From positions 868,001 through 932,000 of the forward strand of contig NZ_JADDXU010000001.1 of NCBI RefSeq assembly GCF_015163075.1: a stretch of DNA of 64,000 nt, given 5' to 3'. A model generated the notes under the pieces. That model was given only the letters and a program-made list of their open reading frames with translations, did not search any database and had not been told where the DNA came from. The position numbers and the translations under genes were made by a program. This document shows positions 9,493 through 17,476 of the stretch, piece after piece; within the stretch, counting starts at the first letter, position 1; each line of letters starts with the position of its first letter. The stretch is from Streptomyces justiciae (GTDB lineage: Bacteria > Actinomycetota > Actinomycetes > Streptomycetales > Streptomycetaceae).

Positions 9493-9963
9493 ATGAGGAT
9501 CTCGGCACGGGCGGACTACGCGGTACGAGCGGTACTGGAACTCGCCGTACGACAGGGCGACGGGCCCGTGAAGACTCCCGTGAAGGCGGAGACCATCGCC
9601 CTCGCGCAGGACATTCCGCACAAGTTCCTCGAAGGCATCCTCGGTGACCTGCGACGCGGCGGGGTCGTCGACAGCAGGCGCGGCGGCAACGGCGGTTACA
9701 CGCTGGCCCGGGACGCGGCGGAGATCACGGTGGCCGACGTGATCCGGACGGTCGACGGCCCGATCGTGTCGGTACGGGGCGAACGGCCCACGGGCCTGGC
9801 CTACACGGGCTCCGCCCAGCCGCTCCTGCCTCTGTGGATCGCCCTGCGGGCCAACGTGCGCCGCATCCTGGAGGGCGTGACGATCGCGGACATCGCGGCG
9901 GACGCGCTGCCGACGCCGGTGCAGCAGCTGGCGGCCGAGCCCGCGGCCTGGGAGAACCCGTAG
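9493..9963 (+). CDS. Rrf2-family transcriptional regulator
   Basis: 156 residues. Winged-helix Rrf2 repressor starting MRISARADYAVRAVLELAV; ATG 9493 fits the family N-terminus better than ATG 9484, nine bases earlier in frame. The recognition region IPHKFLEGILGDLRRGG and the wing GGNGGYTLAR are clear. It contains no cysteine, so it cannot hold the iron-sulfur cluster of IscR or NsrR and is closer to CymR-like members that respond through a partner protein or small molecule. It lies 144 nt upstream of a TSUP permease gene in the same direction, which makes regulation of that permease plausible. Confidence 0.9.
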   Translation: MRISARADYAVRAVLELAVRQGDGPVKTPVKAETIALAQDIPHKFLEGILGDLRRGGVVDSRRGGNGGYTLARDAAEITVADVIRTVDGPIVSVRGERPTGLAYTGSAQPLLPLWIALRANVRRILEGVTIADIAADALPTPVQQLAAEPAAWENP

Positions 9964-10039
9964 AGATCGCCGGGCCTTTCCCTGTGAACGTCCTCATCCG
10001 GGTCTAAGCCTGTACTCAGTTTGACGCCCTACCGTCGCC

Positions 10040-10099
10040 TCCCGTTCATCCCTACCTCCCCGGTGGGAAAACCCGGAAACGCAGGAACGACGGACGGGA
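10040..10099 (+). promoter_or_regulatory. Structured 5' leader of the TSUP permease gene (possible cis-regulatory RNA)
   Basis: TCCCGTTC (10040-10047) pairs over 8 bp (one G-T) with GGACGGGA (10092-10099). Inside is GGG-AAAA-CCC (10065-10074). The only Shine-Dalgarno-like bases before ATG 10108 (CGGGAC, 10095-10100) lie in the 3' arm of the outer stem, so folding would hide them. It matches no riboswitch class whose consensus I can recall. Confidence 0.4.
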
Positions 10100-10107
10100 C
10101 CTCCCCT

Positions 10108-11019
10108 ATGCGCACGCTGATACTGCTCGCCCTCGCGGGCCTGGGCGCCCAGCTCGTGGACGGCAGCCTCGGCATGGCCTACGGCGTGACCTCGACCACC
10201 CTGTTGCTGGCGATGGGTACGAATCCGGCCGCGGCCTCGGCGACGGTCCACCTCGCCGAGATCGGTACGACGCTGATGTCCGGCGCCAGCCACTGGCGCT
10301 TCGGCAACGTCGACTGGAAGGTCGTGGCGAAGATCGGGGTCCCCGGCGCGATCGGCTCGTTCCTCGGCGCGACGGCGCTGTCGGCGCTGTCGACGGAGGT
10401 GGCGGAGCCGGTGATGTCGCTGATCCTGCTGGGCCTCGGCCTGTACGTCATGTCCCGCTTCACCTTCCGCGGCCTCCCGAAGGACCAGCTCGGCAAGCCG
10501 CTGCGGAAGCGGTTCCTGGCACCGCTGGGCCTGGTCGCCGGGTTCCTCGACGCGACGGGCGGAGGCGGCTGGGGCCCGGTGGGCACGCCCGCGTTGCTCG
10601 CGAGCGGCCGTATGGAACCCCGCAAGGTGATCGGCTCGATCGACACCAGCGAGTTCCTGGTGGCCCTGGCGGCGAGCCTCGGCTTCCTCTTCTCCCTCGG
10701 CTCCCAGGGCCTCGACTGGACCTGGGTCCTCGCCTTCCTCCTAGGCGGCCTGGTCGCCGCCCCGATCGCCGCCTGGCTGGTCCGCCTGGTCCCGCCGCGG
10801 GTCCTGGGCTCGGCGGTCGGCGGGGTCATCATCGTCACCAACGTCCGCACGCTGCTGAAGAGCGACTGGATCGGCGCGAGCGGTTCGCTGAGCACGGTGG
10901 TGTACGTCGTCCTGTACGCGGTGTGGGCCGCCGCCCTCGCGTACTCGATCCGCGCCTACCGTCAGGAGAGGGCGGCGGAGAGCGAGCACGCGGAGGAGCG
11001 GCAGCCTGTCAGCGCATGA
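10108..11019 (+). CDS. TSUP family (TauE/SafE) membrane permease
   Basis: 303 residues and about eight hydrophobic segments. It belongs to the sulfite/sulfonate exporter family (TauE/SafE), which moves sulfur-containing or organic anions. Two half-repeats are seen, each with a Gly-rich start (GLGAQLVDGSLGMAYG near 10; GFLDATGGGGWGPVGTPALL near 145). The ATG at 10108 has no separate strong ribosome site; the nearest candidate lies in a leader stem. It follows an Rrf2 regulator, consistent with sulfur- or cysteine-responsive control. The end of the gene converges with the dioxygenase gene (9 nt between stops). Transport direction and substrate are not determined by sequence. Confidence 0.88.
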   Translation: MRTLILLALAGLGAQLVDGSLGMAYGVTSTTLLLAMGTNPAAASATVHLAEIGTTLMSGASHWRFGNVDWKVVAKIGVPGAIGSFLGATALSALSTEVAEPVMSLILLGLGLYVMSRFTFRGLPKDQLGKPLRKRFLAPLGLVAGFLDATGGGGWGPVGTPALLASGRMEPRKVIGSIDTSEFLVALAASLGFLFSLGSQGLDWTWVLAFLLGGLVAAPIAAWLVRLVPPRVLGSAVGGVIIVTNVRTLLKSDWIGASGSLSTVVYVVLYAVWAAALAYSIRAYRQERAAESEHAEERQPVSA

Positions 11020-11028
11020 GGGGCATGG

Positions 11029-11892
11029 TCAGTCGCTGTTGACGCCGACGGTGAGTGTGGCGGCGTAGCCGTCGGACACGCTGGAGCCCAGCGCGGTCAG
11101 GGTCAGCAGGCCGGAGGACGCGCCGCCGTCGTCGTAGATGGAGTCGTTCTCCAGCAGCGTCTCCTGGGTGGTGTTCTCGGTGTACGGCGAGGTCGCCTGC
11201 ACCTCGGTGTTGATGTCCTGGTCGAAGAAGAGCTGCCCGGTGTGGATGATCTCGCCGCCGGTGTACGAGTCGTCGGTGAGCGTCACGTCCGTGTGCACCC
11301 GCATATGGACGTGGACGGCGCGCGAGACGTAGTGGCCCGGCCAGATGGACGTGATGCTGCACTGTCCGTTCTCGTCGGTCATCTGACCGCCGCGGAGGAA
11401 GGTGCCGTTGTCGTCCTCCGTGTGGCCGTTGCCGCCGACGAAGCCGGAGTACTCGCCGAGGTGGTCGCAGTGCCAGATCTCGACGAGGGCGTCGGCGAGA
11501 GGCGCGCAGTCGTTGCCGACGTCGACGACGGTGAAGGTGTACTGGACCTCGAAGCCCTCCTTGTCCTCCCGGATGTCCTCGCGGACGAGGGCGCCGTCGA
11601 GGGAGTACGGCCCCTCGGTGACCTCGGCGTTCAGGACGCAGACGGTGCTGGTGGCGGAGGCCTCGGTGGAGGCGGAGGCGGTGGTGCCGGTCCCCTTCCC
11701 GGGCTTCTTGCCCTTGTTCGACTTGCCGGGGTCGGCGGAGGCGATGCCGGCGACCGCGAGACCGCCGGCCACGGCGACACCGCCGCCGCCGATGAGGACG
11801 CGGCGCCGTCGGACGGAGGTGTCCAGGCGGTGCCTGCCGGATTCCTGCTGCTGCTCTTCGAGCTCGTGGGGCTCGGTGTGGTTTCCCGTCAT
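11029..11892 (-). CDS. Tat-exported intradiol ring-cleavage dioxygenase
   Basis: 287 residues. Non-haem Fe(III) catechol-type dioxygenase fold. All four iron ligands can be placed: Tyr in LGEYSG, Tyr in GHYVSR, and both His in AVHVHMRV. The N-terminus has a polar leader then RRRRVLIGGGGVAVAGGLAVAG, a Tat signal, so the enzyme is extracytoplasmic, unlike classical catechol or protocatechuate dioxygenases. A Lys/Gly/Thr-rich linker follows. Its paralogue is at 13624-14397. A secreted enzyme of this class in Streptomyces has been linked to lignin-derived catechols, so plant-aromatic cleavage is likely. A TAACTT box 8 nt before the start suggests a leaderless message. Confidence 0.88.
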   Translation of the reverse strand: MTGNHTEPHELEEQQQESGRHRLDTSVRRRRVLIGGGGVAVAGGLAVAGIASADPGKSNKGKKPGKGTGTTASASTEASATSTVCVLNAEVTEGPYSLDGALVREDIREDKEGFEVQYTFTVVDVGNDCAPLADALVEIWHCDHLGEYSGFVGGNGHTEDDNGTFLRGGQMTDENGQCSITSIWPGHYVSRAVHVHMRVHTDVTLTDDSYTGGEIIHTGQLFFDQDINTEVQATSPYTENTTQETLLENDSIYDDGGASSGLLTLTALGSSVSDGYAATLTVGVNSD

Positions 11893-12118
11893 GGCGAGTG
11901 AAGTTAGGGGTGTATCTGAAGAAACCCTTTATGTGCGGCTGTGAATGACCTGGGGATGGATTCCTCAACGGCCGTGTATGTCCGCAGAGTTCGGACACTG
12001 TGAAGATGCTGTGAAAACCGCATCTGTGAATGGCTTGAGTTCATCCTGTCGGCGGCGCCGGTCTGTCCCTACGGTCCGGGTGGCACGTCAGCCACCCCCC
12101 GACTGTTACGGAGAGATC

Positions 12119-12781
12119 ATGACTCGTGGGCTCCTGCTGAGCGGTGCGGTAGCCGCTCTGCTCACCACAGCGACGGCACTACCGGCCCACTCGGCCACCC
12201 CGTCCGGCGGTTTCGAGGACCCGCCGCCGGACAAGATCGTCATCAAGGTGGCGACGGTGAACGGCTCGGGCTGCCCCGCCGGGACGACGGCGGTCGCCGT
12301 CTCCGAGGACAACACGGCCTTCACGGTGACGTACAGCGACTACCTCGCCCAGGCGGGCGGCGGCTCGGACCCGACGGCGTTCCGCAAGAACTGCCAACTC
12401 AACCTCATAGTCCACGTCCCCCAGGGCTTCACGTACGCCATCGCCAGCGCGGACTACCGGGGCTTCGCGGCCCTCCAGTCCGGCGCGACCGGCACCCAGA
12501 GAGCCTCGTACTACTTCCAGGGCTCCCCGAACACGGCCTCCCGCTCCCACCCCTTCACCGGCCCCTACAACGACAACTGGCAGGCCACCGACACCACCGA
12601 CTGGGCCCAACTGGTCTGGGCCCCCTGCGGAGTCCAGCGCAACTTCAACATCAACACGGAACTGAGGGTGACGGCGGGCTCGACGTCCGCGGACAAGGTC
12701 AGCTTCATGACGATGGACTCGACGGACGGGGACATCAGCACGGTGTACCACTTGGCGTGGAAGGAGTGTCCGGAGTCCTGA
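12119..12781 (+). CDS. secreted DUF4360 protein
   Basis: 220 residues with a Sec signal (MTRGLLLSGAVAALLTTATA, cleavage near 27). The mature part matches the DUF4360 pattern: it starts by naming a variable secreted segment (GSGCPAGTTAVAVSEDNTAF), has YSDYLAQAG, RKNCQLNLIVHVPQGFTYAI and closes with CGVQRNFNINTELRV. Cys pairs (GCP, NCQ, PCG, KEC) probably form disulfides. GGAG lies about 6 nt before the ATG. A hairpin GGGTGGC/GCCACCC (12078-12097) lies in the leader. Members are common in actinobacterial and fungal secretomes; function is unknown. Confidence 0.88.
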   Translation: MTRGLLLSGAVAALLTTATALPAHSATPSGGFEDPPPDKIVIKVATVNGSGCPAGTTAVAVSEDNTAFTVTYSDYLAQAGGGSDPTAFRKNCQLNLIVHVPQGFTYAIASADYRGFAALQSGATGTQRASYYFQGSPNTASRSHPFTGPYNDNWQATDTTDWAQLVWAPCGVQRNFNINTELRVTAGSTSADKVSFMTMDSTDGDISTVYHLAWKECPES

Positions 12782-12796
12782 CGCCGGCGCAGGCCG

Positions 12797-13507
12797 TCAG
12801 CCGCGCGTGAGGGCCATGGCCAGCAGCATGCCGATGCCCACCACCGCCCAGCAGGCGGTCGCCCCCGCCAGCCGGAGACCGGTCATACCCGGCCGGTCTC
12901 CCGCGGCGCGGCGGGACCACAGCGGACGGGGTTCCGACCAGAGGTACGCCGGGAAGCCGAACCCGAAGACCAGCGAGGTGAGTAGCCAGTACCCCGCGCT
13001 CGGAGTGCGGAGGCCCTGCCTGAGCACCATGTCCGCGAGCGCGACGACACAGCAGACCGCGACCGGCCGGGCGAAGTGGGGCATGACGAACCAGTACATG
13101 ACGGGGATGAGGAGGTCGAGAAAGCCCAGGGCGTCCAACGGTTCACCTTCCTCGAAGGCCACGTCGTCGGCCCGCTCGCCCAGCCGTGCCTTGATGTCCG
13201 CCGCGAACTGCTCGGTCGTCTGCCGGAGCGGGTCGACGTCGTAGCGGTAGGTGAACGCACGGTCCCCCAGATACCCGGTGGACCAGTAGACCCTCACCTC
13301 ACCGATGTCCGGGCTGATCACCTGCACGACGGACACGTCCCCGCTCCGCAGGTCCCGCAACAACTCGGGCATGTCGGCTCGCGCCGGGAACAGGGTGGAG
13401 CACAGGCCCAGGAACCCGGCCGAGAGCACGACCAACGCCAGCACCCGGAAGAGCAGGTGAGCCAGTGCGCGGCGTCGCTGACAGACCCCTCCGCTCTTGG
13501 ACGCCAT
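12797..13507 (-). CDS. integral membrane protein of unknown function
   Basis: 236 residues. I chose ATG 13507 because GGGAGGGGG precedes it at good spacing; an in-frame start at 13615 would add an atypical Arg-rich leader. One hydrophobic segment lies near residues 17-40 (LLFRVLALVVLSAGFLGLCS). A soluble stretch of about 85 residues (DMPELLRDLRSGDVSVVQVI ...) comes next, and then three to four helices after residue 125. The soluble part, with VRVYWSTGYLGDRAFTYRYD, could be extracytoplasmic. I do not recognise a family. It converges with DUF4360 (15 nt between stops). Confidence 0.7.
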   Translation of the reverse strand: MASKSGGVCQRRRALAHLLFRVLALVVLSAGFLGLCSTLFPARADMPELLRDLRSGDVSVVQVISPDIGEVRVYWSTGYLGDRAFTYRYDVDPLRQTTEQFAADIKARLGERADDVAFEEGEPLDALGFLDLLIPVMYWFVMPHFARPVAVCCVVALADMVLRQGLRTPSAGYWLLTSLVFGFGFPAYLWSEPRPLWSRRAAGDRPGMTGLRLAGATACWAVVGIGMLLAMALTRG

Positions 13508-13623
13508 CCCGCCCCCCTCCCGCCCCCGGTGACGTCTCCGCAGACGGTACAGGCCGGAAAGGGGCGAGGCGGCCGCCCCTGCGCGCGTGCAGGAAGCGGC
13601 CGCCGTATCGCTCACGTGCAGGC

Positions 13624-14397
13624 TCAGACCTCCACCCCCAGCGTCAGCGTCCCGGTGTACCCCGACGACGGTGAGCTGCCGATCGCCGTCAGGGTCAGCA
13701 GGCCGGACGCCGCGCCGCCGTCGTCATAGATCGAGTCCTGGGCCAGCGTCGTGCGGGTGACCGTGTTCGCCGAGTACGGGGAGAGCGCGCCCACTCTCGC
13801 CGTGATCGTCTCGTCGAAGAAGAGCTGGCCGGTGTGGACCTCTGTGCCGCCCGTGAAGGAGCCGTCGGACGTGAGGGTCACGCCCGTGTGGACCTTGACG
13901 TGGATGTGGACGCAGCGTCCCCGGTACCAACCCGGGTACACCGTGGTGATGTTGGCGACGCCGCTGGAGTTGGTGAGGACACCGCCCCGCAGGAACGTGC
14001 CGTTGTCGGCCTCGTTGTGGCCGTTGTTGCCGACGTAACCGGAGTACTCGCCGAGCGCGTCGGCGTGCCAGATCTCCACGAGGGCGTTGGGGATCGCCGC
14101 GCAGGTGTCGTCGTTGACGACGGTGAGCGCCAGCTTCAGCACGAAGCCGGTCTTCGTCTCGCGGATGTCGGAGCGGACGAGCGCGCCGTCCAGGTAGTAG
14201 GGGCCTTCGGTCATCTCCTTGGTGAGAGTGCAGACGGCCGCGGCGGCCACGGGGGTGGCGTCGGCCGCGTCGGCTGTGGGGGCTTCGGGCGCGGCGGCGC
14301 CCACGGCGACTGCCGCTGCGGTGGCGCCGGTGGCGATCAGAACGGTGCGGCGCCCGACCGGGGTGGGGGTTGCTTCCGAAGTGTCTGTCATGGACAC
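13624..14397 (-). CDS. Tat-exported intradiol ring-cleavage dioxygenase, second paralogue
   Basis: 257 residues, clearly homologous along its length to the protein at 11029-11892. Iron ligands: Tyr in LGEYSGYVG, Tyr in GWYRGR, both His in CVHIHVKV. The shared core TEGPYYLDGALVRSDIRE marks the N-terminal part and DSIYDDGGAASGLLTLTAIG the C-terminus. Signal: GRRTVLIATGATAAAVAVG (Tat). An Ala-rich linker replaces the Lys/Gly-rich linker of the paralogue. An alternative ATG two codons later (14391) is possible. Probable role is oxidative opening of catechols outside the cell; whether the two differ in substrate cannot be read here. Confidence 0.87.
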   Translation of the reverse strand: MSMTDTSEATPTPVGRRTVLIATGATAAAVAVGAAAPEAPTADAADATPVAAAAVCTLTKEMTEGPYYLDGALVRSDIRETKTGFVLKLALTVVNDDTCAAIPNALVEIWHADALGEYSGYVGNNGHNEADNGTFLRGGVLTNSSGVANITTVYPGWYRGRCVHIHVKVHTGVTLTSDGSFTGGTEVHTGQLFFDETITARVGALSPYSANTVTRTTLAQDSIYDDGGAASGLLTLTAIGSSPSSGYTGTLTLGVEV

Positions 14398-14673
14398 GGC
14401 ACCGTAGGAACGGATGCTGTCGGAGGGCTGTCAGTTAGGCAAAGTGACGGAGCGTCAAGAGGTGTGCAGGACACGGCCATCGGCGGTCACCGCGAGTCTC
14501 TGACCTGGACCTTCGCAGGCGGCTCGACAGGCCGGATGTCGACGATCCTGTCGGCGATCCCGTTTCCCGAGCCCGCGCGCCCGGCCGCCCGCTCCTGCCC
14601 GCTCCCGCCTTACGTCAGCCGCGCGCGACGCAATGTCCGAATGCCGCCCAACGAAACCCGCGCCGCGACCGTC

Positions 14674-15440
14674 TCAGGCCGCGAAGTCGTTGACCGGCCC
14701 CGCGATGTCGTCCCCGGTGAGGGGCTGTTGCATGGCGCTGAGCAGGGTCGCCAGGGCGGGCAGGGCGTACTGCTCGTTGACGACCGCCACGCTCACGTAC
14801 GCCTCGTCCGGGATCAGGACCATCGCCGCCCGGTAGCCGGGCAGCCGCCCGTTCAGATACAGCTGGCCCGACGGGCCCACCGCCCACCCGAGGCCGTACG
14901 TCATGGGGTCGTCGGCGCGGGTGCGCGGGCGGCGGATCTCCTCCAGGAGGGCCCGGTCGGCCAGGAGACCCTCGCCCGCCGTCAGCAGCTCCGGCACCGA
15001 CGACCACAGGCCGCCGCTGGGGCGCCGGGTGCGGGGGTAGGCGAGGGGCGCGGAGTTCGGTCGTACCGTCCCAGCCGGGGACGGCCGACGGAGGGGTGGT
15101 GAAGCCCGTCAGGCTCAGGTTCCAGGGGGTGAGGGCGGACTTCCGTAGCGCGTCCTCGTACGTCGTCCCGGTCACCCAGCGCCTTCACCGTCGCCGCGTC
15201 CACCGACTCGCGCAGGCCGGACACCTGGCCCAGGAGCTGCTCGACGGTGAGGCCGCGGTCGGCCCGCCAGCCGGGGGCGAGGGCGGGCAACAGGTCGATG
15301 GCGGGGGTGGTCGGCGGTACGCCCTTGTCGCGGAGGGGGCGGACCAGGGCCGCGGACGTGAAGACCTTCGTCAGGGAGGCGATACGGAAGCACCGGCCCC
15401 TCGTCCACAGGCTTCGCCCAGGAACGCTTCAGGTAGGCCC
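14674..15440 (-). pseudogene. Decayed class C beta-lactamase-type serine hydrolase
   Basis: Three frames must be joined to read one protein. FRIASLTKVFTSAALVRPLR (SxxK motif intact) continues to about 15180. VTGTTYEDALRKSALTPWNL continues to about 15060. SGGLWSSVPELLTAGEG then runs through GYRAAMVLIPDE to the stop at 14674. The stretch with the Tyr-x-Asn motif, normally between the first two pieces, is missing, and the N-terminus is cut to a few residues (LKRSWAKPVDEGPV) in yet another frame. So there are at least three frame breaks plus a deletion. Several breaks make sequencing error an unlikely sole cause. Confidence 0.82.
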
Positions 15441-15455
15441 CCGATCCTCCTCCGT

Positions 15456-16799
15456 ATGCACGGAAACGGACACGACCACAGCCACGGACACGACCACAGC
15501 CATGGGCACCGGCCCCGCACCCCCGAAGCCGAGCGCAGCCGCCGCTGGTTCATGAACAAGGCGCTGCTCGCCGGTGGTGTCGCCGCCGTGGCGACCATGA
15601 CCGGCTGTTCCTCGGGCGGCGACGACACGGCCGCCGCCTCCAGCTCGGCCGCCCCGAACGGCGCCCCCAGCGGCATGCCCTCCGGCGGACCCGGTGGCGG
15701 TGGCGGGGGTGGCGGCATGGGTCCCGGCGCCTCCCAGGTGAAGTACGCGGACGTCGTGGGCGTCACCACCGACGGCAAGGTCGTCGACGACCTGTACACG
15801 ATCCACTCCACCGACGTCTCCACGGACGCCCTGGTGAAGGCGGCCCAGGCGTTCCTGGACGGGCTGTCCGCCAAGGAGCGCAAGTCCTGCACGTTCGACA
15901 TCGACGCCGATGAATGGACGGCGTGGAGCAATGTCGACGGCTACGACCGCAAGGGCGTCCGCATGGGCGACCTCACGGAAAAGCAGCGGAACCTCGGTTA
16001 CGCGCTCCTCGGCGAGGCCCTGTCCGCCGACGGTCTCACCCAGACCCGCGGGATCATGAAGCTCAACGCGTTCCTCGGGGACTCCAACGGCGGAAACCAG
16101 AAGACCCTGACCGAGGGGCACTACTTCTTCACCTTCATGGGCACCCCGTCGACCACGAAGCCTTGGGGCTTCCAGTACGAGGGCCATCACGTCGCCATCA
16201 ACTACTTCGTCCTCGGCGACCAGGTCGTGATGACGCCGACGTTCATGGGGTCCGAGCCCACGACGGGGACGTACAAGGGAGAGAAGATCACTCTCTTCCG
16301 GCCGGAGACCACCGCCGGTCTCGCCATGATCCGGTCCCTCACCTCCGCCCAGCGCGCCAAGGCCGTCTCCTCGCAGTCCAACGGCAACGAGGACATGAAG
16401 GCCGGCGCGGGCCAGGACAACCTCAAGCTCGGATACGAGGGACTCAAGGGCTCCGAACTCACCTCGGCACAGCGCAAGAAGCTGCTCGCGCTGGCGCGGG
16501 TGTACATCGGCTACGTCAACGAGGGCCACGCCGAGGTCAGGATGGCCGAGGTGGAGGACCACCTGGACGACACGTACTTCTTCTGGATGGGCGAGACGAA
16601 GGACGACTCCGCCTTCTACTACCGGATCCACAGCCCGGTCGTCCTCATCGAGTACGACGCCCAGGCCCCCCTCTTCTACAAGGGGGGCTCCAGCGGCGGA
16701 GGTCCGTCCCAGGAGCACATCCACACCATCGTCCGCACACCCAACGGCGGCGACTACGGCATCGATCTGCTCAAGCTCCATCTGGAGATCGACCACTGA
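15456..16799 (+). CDS. His-rich DUF3500 lipoprotein
   Basis: 447 residues. The first 18 residues contain seven His in HGNGHDHSHGHDHSHGH, a likely metal-binding tail that would stay cytoplasmic or be removed. RRWFMNKALLAGGVAAVATM followed by TGC at residues 49-51 is a lipobox with a Tat-like start. A Gly/Ser/Pro-rich linker comes next, then the DUF3500 domain (about residues 110-440) with GIMKLNAFLGDSNGGNQKTL and HYFFTFMGTPSTTKPWGFQY. No clear ribosome site precedes ATG 15456; the ATG before NKALLAGG is an alternative. Function of DUF3500 is not established. Confidence 0.82.
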   Translation: MHGNGHDHSHGHDHSHGHRPRTPEAERSRRWFMNKALLAGGVAAVATMTGCSSGGDDTAAASSSAAPNGAPSGMPSGGPGGGGGGGGMGPGASQVKYADVVGVTTDGKVVDDLYTIHSTDVSTDALVKAAQAFLDGLSAKERKSCTFDIDADEWTAWSNVDGYDRKGVRMGDLTEKQRNLGYALLGEALSADGLTQTRGIMKLNAFLGDSNGGNQKTLTEGHYFFTFMGTPSTTKPWGFQYEGHHVAINYFVLGDQVVMTPTFMGSEPTTGTYKGEKITLFRPETTAGLAMIRSLTSAQRAKAVSSQSNGNEDMKAGAGQDNLKLGYEGLKGSELTSAQRKKLLALARVYIGYVNEGHAEVRMAEVEDHLDDTYFFWMGETKDDSAFYYRIHSPVVLIEYDAQAPLFYKGGSSGGGPSQEHIHTIVRTPNGGDYGIDLLKLHLEIDH

Positions 16800-16821
16800 C
16801 GGCAAGTCGGCGGCCGGTACG

Positions 16822-17238
16822 TCAGTTGGCGGCGCAGGCCTCGTTCCAGCTGCCGTAGGAGCCGCTGACGTAGGAGCCGTCGTCGACGTGGCCGACGCGG
16901 AAGTAGAAGCAGGCGTCCTCGTCCATGTCGGTGTCGTAGACGTAGGCGTTGGACAGGTTGTAGCCGGTGTAGCCGCCGGTGTAGTCCACGTGGATCTTGG
17001 TGTCGCTGGTGGAGGGGTTGCTGTCCACCGGGTTCGTGTACTGAAGGCGCACGCCCTTGCCGTCCGTGCAGATGTCGATGATCTTGAAGGTGTCGCCGTA
17101 GTCGTAGAAGTACGCGGCTCCGCAGGCGTTGCTGGAGTCGGCTGTGTAGATCTGGTCGGCGAAGGACGAGCCCGCCGTTCCGATCACGAGGGCCGCGGCG
17201 GCGAGGGTGGGTACGGCGAAGTGTCTGAACCTGGGCAT
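16822..17238 (-). CDS. small secreted protein of unknown function
   Basis: 138 residues. ATG 17238 was chosen because AAGGAG lies 8 nt upstream and the protein then starts with a clean Sec signal (MPRFRHFAVPTLAAAALVIG, cleavage near SSFA). The mature part of about 110 residues is rich in Asp, Tyr and Gly (DTKIHVDYTGGYTGYNLS, DTDMDEDACFYFRVGHVDDG) and has four Cys that could form two disulfides. This resembles small beta-sandwich secreted proteins of Streptomyces, but I cannot name a family. It is divergent from the arabinan operon; a TTGACA (17355-17350, minus strand) is a possible -35 element. Confidence 0.78.
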   Translation of the reverse strand: MPRFRHFAVPTLAAAALVIGTAGSSFADQIYTADSSNACGAAYFYDYGDTFKIIDICTDGKGVRLQYTNPVDSNPSTSDTKIHVDYTGGYTGYNLSNAYVYDTDMDEDACFYFRVGHVDDGSYVSGSYGSWNEACAAN

Positions 17239-17377
17239 GTCTGAACTCCTTGCGAGGCAAGTGGGGTTGGCGTGGGGGGAGTTCACGTCGTCGACACCGC
17301 GTGAACGGACTATGCCCAAGATTCGATCTCTGTACAAGAACGGTTGGACTGTCAACTACCTGTGAGTGCCCGGGCTG

Positions 17378-17406
17378 TTGACGCGCAAGTGATTCGATTC
17401 TACGGT
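17378..17406 (+). promoter_or_regulatory. HrdB-type promoter of the second arabinanase operon
   Basis: TTGACG (17378-17383), 17 bp, TACGGT (17401-17406). This fits the Streptomyces housekeeping consensus (TTGACN, 17-18 bp, TANNNT). Transcription would start near 17413, about 64 nt before the GTG. A palindromic operator lies just downstream. Confidence 0.7.
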
Positions 17407-17426
17407 CCGTCCGAATTGACGATCGA

Positions 17427-17444
17427 TGTTCGGTACACCGAACA
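17427..17444 (+). promoter_or_regulatory. Palindromic operator upstream of arabinanase
   Basis: TGTTCGGTACACCGAACA: arms TGTTCGGT and ACCGAACA, perfect over 8 bp around AC. It lies about 14-31 nt after the inferred transcription start, a position where a bound repressor blocks elongation. It is unlike the 16-bp motif of the sugar island, so another regulator is implied, perhaps of the AraR/GntR or LacI type. Confidence 0.6.
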
Positions 17445-17476
17445 GCGACTTCCCCCTACACGTCAAGGAGGCCCGT

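Noticed and set aside
10040..10107. Known riboswitch classes (SAM, cobalamin, c-di-AMP, c-di-GMP, glycine, guanidine)
   Set aside because: None of their conserved core sequences that I can recall is present; only generic structure is reported.
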